DNA of 64,000 bases from Odontesthes bonariensis (GCF_027942865.1 NC_134510.1:32238663-32302662), one strand, 5' to 3'; positions 46,431 to 59,381 are shown, counted from the stretch's first letter. Notes: generated by a model from the letters alone, not told the origin. Made by a program: numbers and translations.

Positions 46431-46459
46431 GCATTCATTCATTCTTCACTGAGGAGGAG
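46430..46459 (+). other. ccne2: ccne2 non-coding exon 1 (start approximate)
   Basis: The donor gaggag|gtaaga at 46460 lies about 55 bases downstream of the TATA-like box. The exon would be only about 30 nt if that box is used. Confidence 0.5.
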
Positions 46460-48038
46460 GTAAGACCACCGACCCTGAGCAGACATATACTCTAATTTGT
46501 GTTGTTTTAGGTTAGGTTTCTGACCTTAAAGTGTCCCTGAGGTTTGAATAGGGAGTTTAGACTTTAAATAATCATTTTTTTAATGTTACGTTTTGTGCAA
46601 AGTGGCTTTAAACCTTGACATGGGAATAACTGCAGGTTTAATGTAGTTTTAACACTTATCTTACTTTATTATAAGAAGGAGTTTGCACATCCAGTGCAAT
46701 CTGCTTTATCACGATTATTTTCTTTTCTCGTGGGAAGAATATATGGGGCTTTAGTAAAGTTTGTTTGGACAAACGTCGAGGCAGCTCTTCGACTTTAGGA
46801 ATAGTTTTCAGTGTACCCATTGCTTTGTCAGACATTAATTAAACAAGTTATTAAGTGTTTGCATGCAAAAGCTGAAGTTCGGCACTTTATATGCATATAC
46901 ATATAGGGGATAGCCGGTTATTGTTGACCTAGTTAGCAGTTACCGAGTTTGCTAATTACAGTAGCTCCCCTCCACAGCTTAGCCTCGCGGTTGCCTTAGT
47001 TTGCCCGACTTTATTGACCTTAAATTGGCTCTGGAAAGGCTCTCATTTAGATATGTGGTTCTCTGGAGCTTGTCCAGGCAGTTGAGAACGGTTAAAAGGC
47101 GTTATGGGTCATCTTTAGCTGTCTTTTGTACTCGTTTTCCCTCGCAGACTTGGTAAGTTGGAAGAGGCAGGGCTCAAATCCTCCCGCTTCTACGTTGTGG
47201 AAATTGGCGCGCCTTTGAGTTTCAATCCTTAATAAGAGTGAAAAATATAGCAGTTTAACCTACTCAAACTACATTAAACATGTTTAGAGACATGTATTTC
47301 TTCGTTAACGTTAAGAAACTTGAGTTAAAATGTCGTATTTTTACGCTTTTTTTGTTTGAAATCGAGGGAGCCAACAGCCCCCCTCCTTGTGTGCAGCAGT
47401 TGCCATCAGACTAGCTTACAGAACCTGACTGGCTAGTTTTATTCCGTATTCATCATATTAGTTCATTTTAATCTTATTTTTTCTTTCTCGACTATGAACC
47501 AGAGAGTTACACGATATTTTCATGCTGTCCTACAGCTTTATGAATCGCCGGATAACGTTTTTGATGAGCAACTTTTTTGGGGGGTGCTCACAAGCTAAAA
47601 CTGTATCTGTTATCATAAGCTAGTCATAGATTTTAACCAGGTTCAAACCGAGCCTGTAAGTTATATTTCTTTGGGACTCGAGTCTCCAGGACCGTATACG
47701 GCTCCACCAGGAGTTTCCAGGAGCGAGTTGGGCTTTTTCTAACCTTATTTTAGTATTTCTGGGGCACTTGGTTCTTGGCCTTTTCAGGCTTGAACAGCCT
47801 CACAAGCAACTTGTAACATGTTGTGTAGTCAGTGTAGGGGCCCAGTGGCTCCAGCAAATGTCCCCATAATGACTCTGAATACCTTGAAAGGGATCCAGCT
47901 GAAATTGATTAATATTTTTAGCCAAAATCTTACTTTTATTAGCTCCAAAATTCTTTTATTTTTTTTTTTTTTACAGTTTGTATGTACAGTATTACAGCTG
48001 TTCTTAACTCATACCTCTCCTTTTTCTTTTCTTTGCAG
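46460..48038 (+). other. ccne2 intron 1, 1.6 kb
   Basis: It contains a further E2F-like ttggcgcgcc at about 47204. Nothing else was recognised. The acceptor is ttctttgcag. Confidence 0.6.
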
Positions 48039-48077
48039 CGGAGCCATACATTAAGTCAGCACCATGTCTAGACGCAG
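48039..48077 (+). CDS. ccne2: ccne2 exon 2, start codon exon
   Basis: The exon holds 25 nt of leader and ATG TCT AGA CGC AG before gtaag. The coding part starts at 48064 (context caccATGt). Confidence 0.88.
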
Positions 48078-51000
48078 GTAAGCAGCTTCTAGCTGTAGTT
48101 TGGGGCCTCACTTGAAAGAGGAACTACCTTTTCTCCTGGGGTTTGGGGATGAGCTGAATTGTGAAACCCATGTGTGCAGCAGGCATTTCTACTGTCCGTT
48201 AATGGCTTCACTTTCATTCACAAAATTACAGTTTTGGACAGCAGGCCTTTAGGGGAATCACTTGGATTGTTAATAATCTTTTGAACACCTATGAGAAACT
48301 GATTAAAAGGTGCAACTAATCAGTTTATCTCAGAGGTGTTGAGTAGACTATTACTTGGTGAAATATCCACTAGTTTCCAAGAGTCCAAGGTGTAATCTAA
48401 TACTACACATTGTCGTCAGATGCATGCTTTGCACTGCTGTTGCTTGCCATAACTGTACTCTTAAATGTCAGTTGTTTCCTTTTATACAAGGGCAGTAAGC
48501 TGGGTGACTTATGCTTCATCATAAGTAGACCAAAAGATGGATGTTTATCTTTTTTTTTCTTTTTCATAATTTAAGTGGTCGCATTACACTTCAAGCCAGA
48601 GATTCAAACACATCTGAACTGACTGTCAGAGCCCCACTGAAGAAACGGAAGTCAGAGGTTTGTCTTGTTTTTACATAAATCTGGTTATTAATCGCAAGTC
48701 ATCATCATCTGGTAGTTGCTAAACCTAACATGGACTCAACCATTCGTTTTCCTTTTCAGCCCTCTAAGAAGACGCTACAGCCCGCCACAAAGAAACAAAG
48801 CTATGAAATACAGGTCAGTGTGTCCACATGCTCCCAACTAACTGTGTGTTTATAACTGATAAGAGTTCAGCCCATGATTGGTGTAGTTTATCGGTTGTGT
48901 GGGAGCACCCTCCTTTTCATTGTGTACTGCCATTGTAAACTTGGTCATTTTATGTGTATTTCCATGTTTTTTTTTTTTTTTGTAGTAAAGCCCCTTAAGT
49001 TGGTTTTAGTTTAGTACTACGTGAAACTATATGTTGGAGTACTTGAGTAATTTATAAGCAGGGATCATGCAGTACCTCCATTTGAACAGAAGGGGTCACC
49101 ATTTAGCTGATAATTGTCGCAGTTTTCTTTTAAGAGCACATTTTACTATTAATTCTGCTTTTCACTAAATGTTTCAAGCAGCAAGTCTCATGCGCACAAG
49201 TCAGTGAATGAGATGTATAAATGAAATTAATATAAGAAGCCTTGGCCCAATAGAAGATTGACCATCAAAATAGATCAGTTTTTAAATTTATTTCTCATCT
49301 TTGTTTGTCTTGAATGCCTTTGTATTTATTTCTAAATGAAGTGTGTTTTTTGCATTTCCAGAAGTGTTGGCCAGAGGATGGTTTGAGTCCGTGCATTCTC
49401 ACAGAAACTCCCCACAAAGAACTGGAGCCCACGGACCCGTCTAACTTCAAACAGTACAGCTTCAAGAACCTCTTCATCAAGCCTCCCCCCATTCCTAGCC
49501 TCAGGTAATTGAGGGTTTTACACATTGAGGGTGTCGTTCCTCAACACTTCACTCTGAGACGTTTGGTTTTGTTGCACAGCTGACACCCACCACACTTTGT
49601 ATTCAGACTTAAATGCTCTCGTTTACTTTGACTCTTAAGCTTCCATTTTAGTGGGATTGTTCAAGTCACTAAAGCTCTCAGAGCTGTGCTTACACACCCA
49701 GATTATGCAATTGGGGTTTGTTCCTGGGTCTATATGCTCAAATGGGCCCAGGCACTATTTGTAATGTGTGTCGATACAGCCAAATTCCAGTCATTCAGCC
49801 ATGTTAATTTACTAGAACTTCACAGCAGACATACTTAAGCTAGTGTCTTATTTCTGGTCCCTGGGACAAGGACAGTGGTCCAGTTAACTGGCATCCCACA
49901 ACATGTAGGCTGTTGGTCTTGGTCTGGGATTTCCATCACCCCAATGGCTCATTTCTCTTGTTGGCTTAAGTAGATTAGTCAAATTTGGTCTTTTTGGATC
50001 ATTGGCCTGACATGGGATTCATGTCTAATGATGTAAAGATGACAATTATTCAAGTTGAGGATGCTGCTTCTCCACATTTAGAGGCTAATTGTAAAAAGTG
50101 TTCTTTGTCTTCCAGCTGGGCCTGTTCGGAGGACATGTGGATAAAGATGATCAGCAAGGAGCTGAAGTACGTTCATGACAAGAGCTACCTGCAGCGACAT
50201 CCCAAACTGCAGCCCAAGATGAGGGCAATCCTGTTGGACTGGTTGCTGGAGGTGAGTTGTCGAACTTTATCTAAACATCTTTGTTACACAGAGACTGATC
50301 ACCACCCAACTAAACTGTATCTGAATCTATGTGCAGGTGAGTGAGGTGTACAGCCTCCACAGACAGACGGCATACCTCGCCCAGGACTACTTCGACCGCT
50401 TCATGCTGACTCAGGAGAACGTCAACAAAGATTACCTGCAGCTCATCGGCATCACGGCGCTCTTCATCGCTTCCAAGATAGAAGTGAGTCGGATTGGATG
50501 GATTCAAACAAGGCTGCACATCACTGGAACGATGAGTTTATTAGATCTGTGTTTTATGGAGTAGCTTATCGGCAATGTCGCTAATGCAGTTTTTTATTTT
50601 TTATTTCACCTCTTCTTTAGGAAATCTACCCTCCTAAAATCTACGAGTTTGCCTACGTCACAGATGGAGCCTGCGACATGTGGGACATCCAGCGCACAGA
50701 GCTTCACATACTAAAGGTAAACCAGCCTGTTCATTAATGGAGCTGTTGGTCACAGGAACAGTTGTTCATACTGAACACATGCTTTAAACTTCCACTAACT
50801 ACATGACTCGACACGTAGCTGTAGATCTTCACTGACGTGAATGTCGTCCTGCAGGCTCTAGACTGGAAGTTGTGTCCGGAGACGCCCATCTCCTGGTTGA
50901 AGCTATACGCGCAGGTAGAAGCACAGAAGGACGGAGAGAACTTCCTGGAGCCGCAGTTCTGCCAGCAAAGCTACATCCAGGTCACACAGGTACGATCACA

Positions 51001-51855
51001 CACTCTGATCTAAGCAATGTGTCGGGTGTAATGTTGCAAAGATTCCCCGTGTGACCATCTTTATGATCCAACATGCAACTGACCTTTGGCTTGTGTTGCA
51101 GCTTTTAGACTTGTGTATGATGGACATCGGCTCATTGGACTACAGCTACAGTGTTCTCGCTGCTGCAGCCTTCTGCCACTTCTCTACATTCGACGTTGTT
51201 CATAAAGTCTCATGTAGGTCTCCTCGCCTGCTGCGTCTTGCTGCTGCATTTTGTTTTCTGGTTCTTGTTCAACTTATTGTTTTAATTAAATATAATAATT
51301 ATTGGTTTTATTTATAACTAAGCATCAGGATCACCTCTCTGCCTGGCAAGTAGTTGTTGCTGAACTGGTGTTAATGTTCCCGTCTTTTGCAGGCCTGACG
51401 TGGGAAAGCGTGTCGGACTGTGTTCGGTGGATGACTCCCTTCATGGACGCACTGCGATCTGAAACCAAACCTCAACTGAAGAACTTCCCTAAAGTCAAAG
51501 CCGACGACAGGCACAACATCCAGACGCATGTGACCTATTTAGATCTGCTGGTAAGCAAAAGCAACACATTAAAATGTTTTTTTTTTTTTTTAGTTATTTG
51601 ACTGGGAAATAAACTGTTGGAGATTTAAATCTCGTCAGCAGCAATAAACGACGCATACCCTGAACACAAAATGTATCTCGTAACTGTAGATTTTAATCTG
51701 CCACGTTTTAAGTGTTGAAAGATTAATACATTTCCATCCTGCAGAGGAAAGCTCAGGAGCGTCAGATCGACGGCAGCGACTGTCCGCTTTCACCCGTTGC
51801 CGCAGGCGCTCTCCTGACGCCGCCCAACAGCACAGAGAAGCCAGCCAATCCCTGA
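48064..51855 (+). CDS. ccne2: cyclin E2
   Basis: Eleven coding exons (48064-48077, 48576-48657, 48760-48813, 49362-49504, 50116-50251, 50337-50483, 50621-50716, 50855-50989, 51102-51213, 51393-51550, 51745-51855) give 395 aa; human CCNE2 has 404. It is the CDK2-activating cyclin of the G1/S transition in the nucleus. A basic N-terminus with a probable nuclear signal ([12 protein letters not shown]) leads to [20 protein letters not shown]. The cyclin box follows, with [34 protein letters not shown] and [19 protein letters not shown]. The second fold contains [10 protein letters not shown] and [20 protein letters not shown]. The C-terminus carries the Fbw7 phosphodegron [11 protein letters not shown] with Thr384. 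The start is the only ATG in context, giving MSRRSGR as in human MSRRSSR. Adjacency to tp53inp1 matches the human order. Confidence 0.96.
48576..48657 (+). CDS. ccne2: ccne2 exon 3
   Basis: It encodes [14 protein letters not shown] and PLKKRKSE. The acceptor is unusual in having little polypyrimidine directly before it (cataatttaag), although T-rich sequence lies slightly upstream. Confidence 0.85.
48760..48813 (+). CDS. ccne2: ccne2 exon 4
   Basis: Eighteen codons, [18 protein letters not shown], parallel human TKKHQYEI. Splice sites are ccttttcag and gtcagt. Confidence 0.9.
49362..49504 (+). CDS. ccne2: ccne2 exon 5 ([16 protein letters not shown])
   Basis: It encodes [20 protein letters not shown] and [14 protein letters not shown], nearly identical in pattern to human CCNE2. 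Confidence 0.96.
50116..50251 (+). CDS. ccne2: ccne2 exon 6 (start of cyclin box, [11 protein letters not shown])
   Basis: It starts in a split Ser codon, then [23 protein letters not shown] and [11 protein letters not shown]. The CDK-contacting MRAIL motif is intact. Confidence 0.97.
50337..50483 (+). CDS. ccne2: ccne2 exon 7 (cyclin box core)
   Basis: It encodes [20 protein letters not shown] and [16 protein letters not shown]. The preceding intron is only 85 bp. Confidence 0.97.
50621..50716 (+). CDS. ccne2: ccne2 exon 8
   Basis: Thirty-two codons, [19 protein letters not shown] and on to ELHILK, aligned with human [19 protein letters not shown]. Confidence 0.96.
50855..50989 (+). CDS. 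ccne2: ccne2 exon 9 (second cyclin fold)
   Basis: It encodes [20 protein letters not shown] through [10 protein letters not shown], matching human ALKWELCPVTIISWLNLF. Confidence 0.95.
51102..51213 (+). CDS. ccne2: ccne2 exon 10
   Basis: It encodes [20 protein letters not shown] and [11 protein letters not shown]. It ends with one base of a split Cys codon before gtaggt. Confidence 0.94.
51393..51550 (+). CDS. ccne2: ccne2 exon 11
   Basis: It encodes [20 protein letters not shown] and [16 protein letters not shown], matching human [16 protein letters not shown]. Confidence 0.95.
51745..51855 (+). CDS. ccne2: ccne2 exon 12 (Fbw7 degron and stop)
   Basis: It encodes [20 protein letters not shown] and [14 protein letters not shown], with the stop TGA at 51853-51855. 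The conserved TPPxS degron controls turnover of cyclin E proteins. Confidence 0.95.
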   Translation, partial: RKAQERQIDGSDCPLSPVAAGALLTPPNSTEKPANP

Positions 51856-53225
51856 GCAGGATGGGGACCAGCGTTACGTGCTACCTCTTTAGTACAACCT
51901 GATGTGATGGCCAACCTCTCAGCACGCAACTTGTTCAACAGGACGCAATTTAGGCTGACCTCATGTTTTTGTTTTTAATGTCTTTATTTTTTTATTTTTT
52001 TAAAACACTAACTTCAGATCTCTGGGAGCCGAAACAGTCACCAGAGAATGAATTAGTTAACCGAGTGAATATGTAATGGAGAAAGGATGCAGTTTTCTTT
52101 TGATTCCTCCTCAGATCTTCATTTTATTTTTTTTTTATTTTTTTATTTTTTTTTTTTAAATCTTAGTCGGATTGTCAAATTTATTTTTATTTTTCCTCAA
52201 GTGTGAACTTTAGTCTGAACCAGCAGCTCACAAAGACAATTTTACTGACTGACTGCGCTGGTTTCAAGTGGAGAAGCAGGCTGTAAAGCCAACTCATCAG
52301 GCGCCCCCCCCCCCTTTTTTATTTTTTTATTTTTTTTTTTTTATTTTAAATGATAATAAAAACATTTAAGTTTGGCAAAGCAGATAGTTTCATACCTATT
52401 TAAGGTATAATCTGGGAATTTCACTGGTGCTCTTCTTAGAACTGAGGCAGGGATGCTTCCAGGTGGTGCTACAGCTGATTCTCAGGAACTGAGGGACTCC
52501 TGGATTTCTGTCCTGTCACAGTGACTTGTTCCTCTTTAAACAGACACATTTAAAGGTGTAATGTTTTTAAGTGAACGCCCCCACCTGAAACTAAATCTGC
52601 ATTATCACCACAGATTAACAGATGGCTTTACTCATGAACTACAGCTACAGGAGCCATAAGAATGATTGCCTGGACGTGTGCAGGTGCCTTTCTGAATGCA
52701 CCTGACCTACTTGTGGTTAAACTTTTTATTTTTTATTTTTTTGTTGCAACCTGGTTGCACCTTGTTACATTCCTGGGAAACTTGACAATTGTGTAAAGTT
52801 TTACTTTTTCATTTTAAGTGCTTGTATTTATTGATAAGCCTTAGTATGTAAAGGAAAATGTCATGTTCATATGTAAAATCTTTCAGTGATTGCGCTCAGT
52901 CTGATCGCTGCCAAAGGCAAAAGCTATTTATGATGTTCTGCTCCATGATGCGTTTAATTACAGTTCTGCATTAATGTTGTACAGTAGCCTGTCCTCTCTT
53001 AGTGCCTTTCACAGAAAGAACTGTACATCTTAATTTAAGCTGGAGCGAGCCCAAAGGTGGAGATCAAACACACCTGTGACTGTAAACCTCTGCAGTGAAC
53101 AATTAACCATGTGAACTGTATGTAGATGTTTAAGAATGTATGTTTTTGTAAATAGAGCAATTTTGAAATGTGTAATTTCCTTTTATATTGGAATGTTTTA
53201 AATAAATGAAGCGAAATTAGTGGCT
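51856..53225 (+). other. ccne2: ccne2 3' UTR, 1.4 kb
   Basis: It contains several long T-rich runs (about 51980, 52120-52160 and 52310-52345) and a C9 run at about 52304-52313. It ends at an AATAAA at 53201-53206. Confidence 0.75.
53201..53206 (+). terminator. ccne2 poly(A) signal AATAAA
   Basis: A canonical hexamer about 1.35 kb after the stop, followed by agtggctggtttt. Confidence 0.7.
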
Positions 53226-54559
53226 GGTTTTACTTATTTCTGCACTATTCTTTACCAGAACCTAAAGGACTGAGAAACACTGACTGTTAATACACAATTG
53301 CTGCTTAATTTAAACGCGAGCTTCACTTATTTTGTTGGTTTTATTTACATGGTGGGTAACCATGATGCAACATAACAGCTGAGGTACTCTACTTTTTTTT
53401 TTTTTTAACACAAATCTAAGCTCTAAGACTTCCACAAGACTTTCAATTTCTCGACACAATAGTAGTAAGCGGTGCAGTTGCTTTCAAACTCCGTTTGGTG
53501 TGATGTTTGTCAAAGCAGCAAAAAGAAAACCATCATGCATCAAGAAAAACACTCGAGTGCTGAAAGTCTTACTTCGTGAGCTGTTACAGGGCCGTAAAAT
53601 CTGCCTAACGATGTGTCAATAAACTAAACGCACAAGGTCTTTGACTCATGTAAATTTTCTGGGCACTTGCCAATAAAACAGCACTCCAAGAATTCATATA
53701 CCGAGGTTGAGGTAAACAGTTGGTTGTACGACATAAAAACCTGATCTAAACTAACCAAAAAGACATTTTGGGGTATAATGTGGACCGTTTTTTCATGGTT
53801 TTCTGCTAAAGAGATTCTAGTCAAGTTAATGAAGTTTATTGATACAGAATAAGTGCATTTAGCCCTTAGACTTTTCCACAGTAACTCAAATCTTGGCAAT
53901 CTCAGACCAAATCAAAGTGAAATGACATTTTTTGATTGAATATTCAATATGTAGATTAAGTTTCCAGTTAGCGTTTGATCCTGTAGCTGCAAAGCTTCTT
54001 TGGTGTCGTAACATTAGTTAAAGCTCAGCAGGTTTCATACATAATGTATTTTCAGCTGAGAATTTAAACAAGTTCTAACAAAAGGGTTGATTTTATTTAT
54101 TTTTTTTAAAATTGGATGCCTAAAAAGGTATCCTTTAATCACGATTAAATTTGAAGATGCCAACATTTGATTAATGCCTAACTTCTATGACCAACCTTTA
54201 AGATGAGTTAATGACAGTCTAATGTCAATCAAGCGTTTCATGTATGGTTATGATAGAAGTAGAGCTCCACAACATATATTCGGATTTTTCATTATCGCAG
54301 CAATGATCCCTCTAAAAATGAGATCATTTTTTCCACAGAAGAAACTTGAATCAGCAATATGCCATCCTATAAACAGAAAATGTCCCCAGAATAATCTATA
54401 TAAGCACAAACAAAGACAGAGTCATGACAAAAGGCTGAATGGTGACCGTGGCATTAACCCCTGTGTTCGTTTAAATGCGAGAGCCATGTATAGGGCATAC
54501 TGACAGACAGACGCCTCCCCCCTTATATGAGCATCTCCCCTAGAGTGAGTGTATTGTGT

Positions 54560-54800
54560 TGGCCTGGGAAAGTGTGGTTTCAGCCCACACACACACAAAC
54601 TTGTTTCTCTATCATTGTTGGCATGATGCAATTTCTAGCCCCTTATCACAACTGAATGCCCAACCCTAACCCTGATCCCTACCCTAAAACTAACCTAATT
54701 CTACCCCCACCATAAAACCAATGTTTGACCCTCAAAAACCCCTTTAAACACGTGGAGCCAACTATTTGGTCCCCACAAAATATGTTGGACCCGGAGGCTA
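54560..54800. repeat. degenerate dispersed teleost repeat with CCCTAA-like core
   Basis: acttgtttctctatcattg is followed by ccaaccctaaccctgatccc and later ggtccccacaaaatatgttgg. This arrangement resembles a very common fish interspersed repeat in which telomere-like CCCTAA units lie between gtcccca-containing ends. It is not a true telomere, because the units are few and imperfect. Confidence 0.5.
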
Positions 54801-55924
54801 GTATGTTATTGTAAATGATTCTGCAGAAGACCTGTAATGATAAATGTTCAGTATTTGATGGGAGGGGGAGGAGAACACGCACAAAGTCCATTCTTACAGA
54901 GGTAAAAGAAAACCCCTAAGATGTTGCAACACTGAGGAGGAAACCTAACATTTCATTCCACATTCATGTTGGAGGAGCTGAATGTGCGTATGATCAGAGG
55001 GAAAAGTGATCAACCTTACATGATATCCATAAAAATGTGTCAGCCATCTGCCTTTCACTGTTCCACTTAAGCACTTCTCCAGACAAACTCCTTCAAAGTG
55101 TCTCAGCTGTCGTGCTCCGATTGGTCGTCACTATGACGGAACAGAAGTACAGCAGCAGCTGCATCACAGCACTATAACAACCTCCTTTTGTTTATAACAA
55201 TGCACATGCTTCATGTCAACTCAATGTCCGCTCTATGTGTGTCATGGAGAGGGAGAGGAGCGATGGAGGGTCAGGGGTCATTTTCCAAACAAATGAAAAC
55301 TCTGTGAAATGAGCGCACAAGTTCTGAAGGCTAAAAGTGAGTTTAGACTCGCACTTCTTTACACATAATGACCAATCATAAAGAGTGGCCTTCATGGAAA
55401 CAGATGTGTAAGACGTGGAAATGTTACCGAAAGAATAAATTCAGGGTATAGAAGACATTTAGATACGTACAATTACTAATCATATTAATTACTACTAATC
55501 CTACCTGTAAAAAGTACAAATACTGTCAGTTTTACTCGCAATATATGCAATATTTTCATATATAATTACTACTGTGTTTTATGGGTGTTTCAGTACATTT
55601 TATAAACCTCTCGTATGTTTTGTTTGGAAGAATATTAGTCAAAGCAGGAAGGAAATTGTTGAGAAAAAGTACCATATTTCTTTCTAGGTCTTATTTCTCA
55701 CTGGGAAAGTTATGAGGGAACCTGTTGAGGATTTTAATAAATGTTATAATAATATTGAAAAAAAAAAAGACTAGAAACAATTTATTCAACAAAAGAGAAA
55801 CAATGTGAAATTTCAGCCCTGTGCAGTCACATAAATGATCACATGGTGGCGGTATTGCACCATCCCAGTAACATTTACTGGGATCTTCCACAAAAACAAC
55901 CTCAAAACCAACATTTTGGGATGT

Positions 55925-55990
55925 TGTCCATCCATCCATCCATTTTCTATAAAGTGTATCCCAGCTGCTGTTAAGTGAGAGGCTTTGGGA
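55925..55990 (-). repeat. non-LTR element 3' tail remnant, (ATGG)n
   Basis: The plus strand reads tccatccatccatccatttt followed by ctataaagtgtatccca. Read on minus this is a retroelement 3' end with a GGAT-type tail, a pattern frequent in fish genomes. Confidence 0.45.
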
Positions 55991-56362
55991 TGTTGGGTAA
56001 ATAAAAACACAATATAACATATATAACAAATGTTGAAATATATTTGCTCATCTCAAATTTGATAACTTTTCATTTTTAATGTGATAGCCATTATCTTAAC
56101 AATGAAATATCATTATTGCAAATAAATACTGTACACTTGACTATTGCTTTGCACTTAAGTACCTGTTTATGTACTAATTTTGTACCCATGGCAACTTCAT
56201 TCAAATATACTGAATCATGATGTCATATTTGCTCCACTGCAGCTGTTCCCTGTTTAGCACGTTGAACCTTTAGTGTTAGTGACACCATGCTGAAGTCAAT
56301 CTCACTCCTGATCAAAGCAAAAGCACCAAAAATATAGGCCAAATCTTTGGGGGAAAAGATTT

Positions 56363-56368
56363 TTTATT
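56363..56368 (-). terminator. candidate cadherin poly(A) signal AATAAA (minus)
   Basis: The minus strand reads cttttaataaaaaatctttt here. It is chosen as the distal signal of the convergent cadherin gene; not unique. Confidence 0.35.
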
Positions 56369-59300
56369 AAAAGTCACATACAAAAGGAATAATCCATGAT
56401 AGGCTGCTATAAAACGTCCATATGTACATCATATCATACAGATCAACACTGCTCAGCACCGAATGACACTTTCCAACTACAGCATAACAAATGTGAATTC
56501 AACAACACATTCACACGAGTTTTCAACTGCTTTAAAAGCACAGGATTTACAAAAAAAAACTGTGACAGACGTTGCACGTTTTACAGGCCAAAACTCACAT
56601 CTGCTTCACATCTGTTCATAAAAAGACACCTGTGTTATTCCTTTTGGATGCATAGCTTTGAGCTTAGCTCTTTCAGGGCTCACTTTCTTTTTTTCCAGGA
56701 ACCAGAAGATAAAAAAGCTATCTGTTCTACTATCCGAATGGCAAATATGTAAGAATTTTTCCACTGTAAAAAAATCCTCACCTCAGTTGCAAATATTCTG
56801 ACATTTGGATCCAAACTGTTCCAGGATTTGAATCCACAACAGTTTCAGGGTAAGAATTGTGACTTGAAGTGCAACTTTGAATTCATCTATGTCGCCATTT
56901 TGATGACTGAGGATTGAGTTACGCACATTATAAAATCCTTTTATCAAGTAAGAGTTTAAAATAAACCTTTTTACTTTTGATTGTACTCTTGCCTGCTCAG
57001 ACTCCACCCACCAGTCTTCTCACTCTCTTCATATAAAACTACATTCATTTGGCGGTGTAATGAAAACATACGTAGCCAAGAGGTAAGCTGGGAACAACCT
57101 TCAGACATGATCCTGGTTAAAGTCTGCAGCCACCAACAAACAAACCACTGTCTCTCATTTCAATGGAAAAATAATAAACAAATGATGCCTTTCTGGTTGC
57201 TTGAGAGGGCTGCTTCCATTCTTGGTCAAAATCTCACCTTCAAGGAGACACTGAAACATGTACTGTCACATAAACCAGTCATCTCTAAAGCAAGCAAAAC
57301 AAACGGCTGAGGAAGCATCTGGATTTACAGAGGCAGAGTCATGAAAAGACAATTAGGTGACCGGAAAATTAATCTAACTGGCCTTTATGTTTAAATCACA
57401 GGGCAGAAAGCAGAAAAACACACTTCAGACTCCCTCAACAAAAATCTAATTAAATGCAGATTTAAAAAAAAAAAGCTTTTTGCACTGAATTTAATTCCCA
57501 TGCCTCTGAATTCTTAATAAATCTCAAATATATTACCTTTGACTTTTCATGCTCCTCTTTGCTCTGTCCTCCAATTTCAAAGGTCAATATAACATGAGTT
57601 ATGCAACACAACTTGATAGGCTTGATGGCTTATTCTTGGTATCCTGGGTGTAAATTATGAAAATTTCCGTTTAAATTGGGGATTTAAGAATAAGTTTAGC
57701 AACTTGAAATGACAAACTACAAACGTGACCTATCTGAATTTTTGGACCTTAAAATTTGGATGTCTATGACGAAAGGTTTCTTCTTTTTTTCTACGGGAGC
57801 TCTTCTCTGCAGCGCCCTCTGGTGTACAAATGCTCTATATGCAACAGTTGCTTATTAACCAAAACATACACATGCATGAGTGAAATCTCGCACTAATGAA
57901 CAGCTTTTCAGCTACAAATAAATACAACTGGAAGTGCTGCTGGTATGTTTTCCAAGTAGCCAGAAACACATCTGACAGCAGAGCTTAGCCATTCAAAAGA
58001 CAGAACACAAGAAGTTGCTTCCTCTGACCAACAGCTAAAAGACTGACAAAAAACAATCAAAGAGGTGCCATCGGGCCAGGTAACACAGCGCAAAACCAAC
58101 GCCAACTTTCAGTAAGGAAGTACAAAAATAATCTCATCAAAATACCTGCCAGCAAAGCTGATTTTACAAGATGGAAACACTGTGGGGTAAAAAGTGTTTC
58201 ACGCTGTAAGCTCACAAGGCTTTTGCTTGTCAAACTGAGTCTAAAGACTCTGAATCTTCTACTGGTGCAACAAGAAGGTAGAAGAAAGAATTAAAAGCTA
58301 GCTGCGTGTTTTAATGGCCACAGAAATTCAGAAAGCACAGAGTCAAATTGGAATTTCTAAAGAAAATAAAACTTCTTCCTTGGGAGCATCTCTTTGTCAA
58401 AGTAATCCTTTTGATTTGGGTTGATGTGAAAAGGGTTAAACTTGAAAATGTTGGGGCAGCGATAAAAAGACTCCACTAAAATGCCCTTAAAGAAGAGGTT
58501 TGAGTTCAGGATCAAGGCCCTTGTGTTGTTTGTGTTTTTAAATGTACCAAAATCATTCTTCCACACTCCGCTCCACTCACCCCGAATATTTCTAACAGAA
58601 TTTGAAGGTAATTTTCCTCCAGAGAACATCATATTTTGACCCTGAAAGTCACATATTTTTCAGAGCAAAGAACAGTGACCCATAAAAAAATAACACAGCA
58701 CAAAGAACTGGTTATAAAAGAAGAAAAAAAATAAAGATGGGTGACATATTCATGTGTAAATGGGGTAAATTAACCAGTAACAAGCCCTCTCTGTGCTTTA
58801 ATTCCACTTCAAGCCTCTGATCCACAACTCATACCGCCAACTTCTTTTTCCCACATCTTGTTTTCTACATGAAAAAACACAAGAATCACAAAATGGACCT
58901 CCTGCCCTGAAAGCGTCTCCGATTTACTGTCGTCACTGACCTACAAACAGGGGCAGAGCTGCTGCGTTCACGCCATCTGAGAGAGAATTTCAAGCAGTTT
59001 TAAAAGCAAATTATGACAATTCTTGGTGCAATTTTAAAGCCAATCTAATCGCGTTTAGCATTTAAAAAGCTGCTTACTACAACACTGATGGGGATACATA
59101 GAATCAGTATTGTGAAAAACTTGCAACATCAAAGTCAAATCAAACATTAGCATTAAAAGTCAATGAGAAGCTTTTGAAAAAATACAGCAGAAAGTCTGAA
59201 ATGTTACTGAGAAAAACCTTTTTTTTTTTTTTTTTACACGAAACAAACCATCAAAATAATGCTAAAAATGCTAAATCTGGAACTGGTGTATGACATTAGT

Positions 59301-59381
59301 GTCTGTGACATGTTTGGTTTTAGGTTTACTCACATTAAAGTTTCCCTGCAGTGGCTTCCATTTTGCTCCTCATGAGTCAAT

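Larger units (their letters stand above)
53226..56344. other. intergenic region ccne2-cadherin, 3.1 kb
   Basis: No gene was recognised. Repeat remnants lie at 54560-54800 and 55925-55990. Confidence 0.55.

Noticed and set aside
54660-54720. CCCTAA-like units suggesting an interstitial telomere
   Set aside because: Few, imperfect units within a larger dispersed fish repeat; not a tandem telomere array.
53226-56344. Search for the INTS8-like neighbour expected next to CCNE2 in human
   Set aside because: No matching exons were seen on either strand; the next gene is the cadherin.
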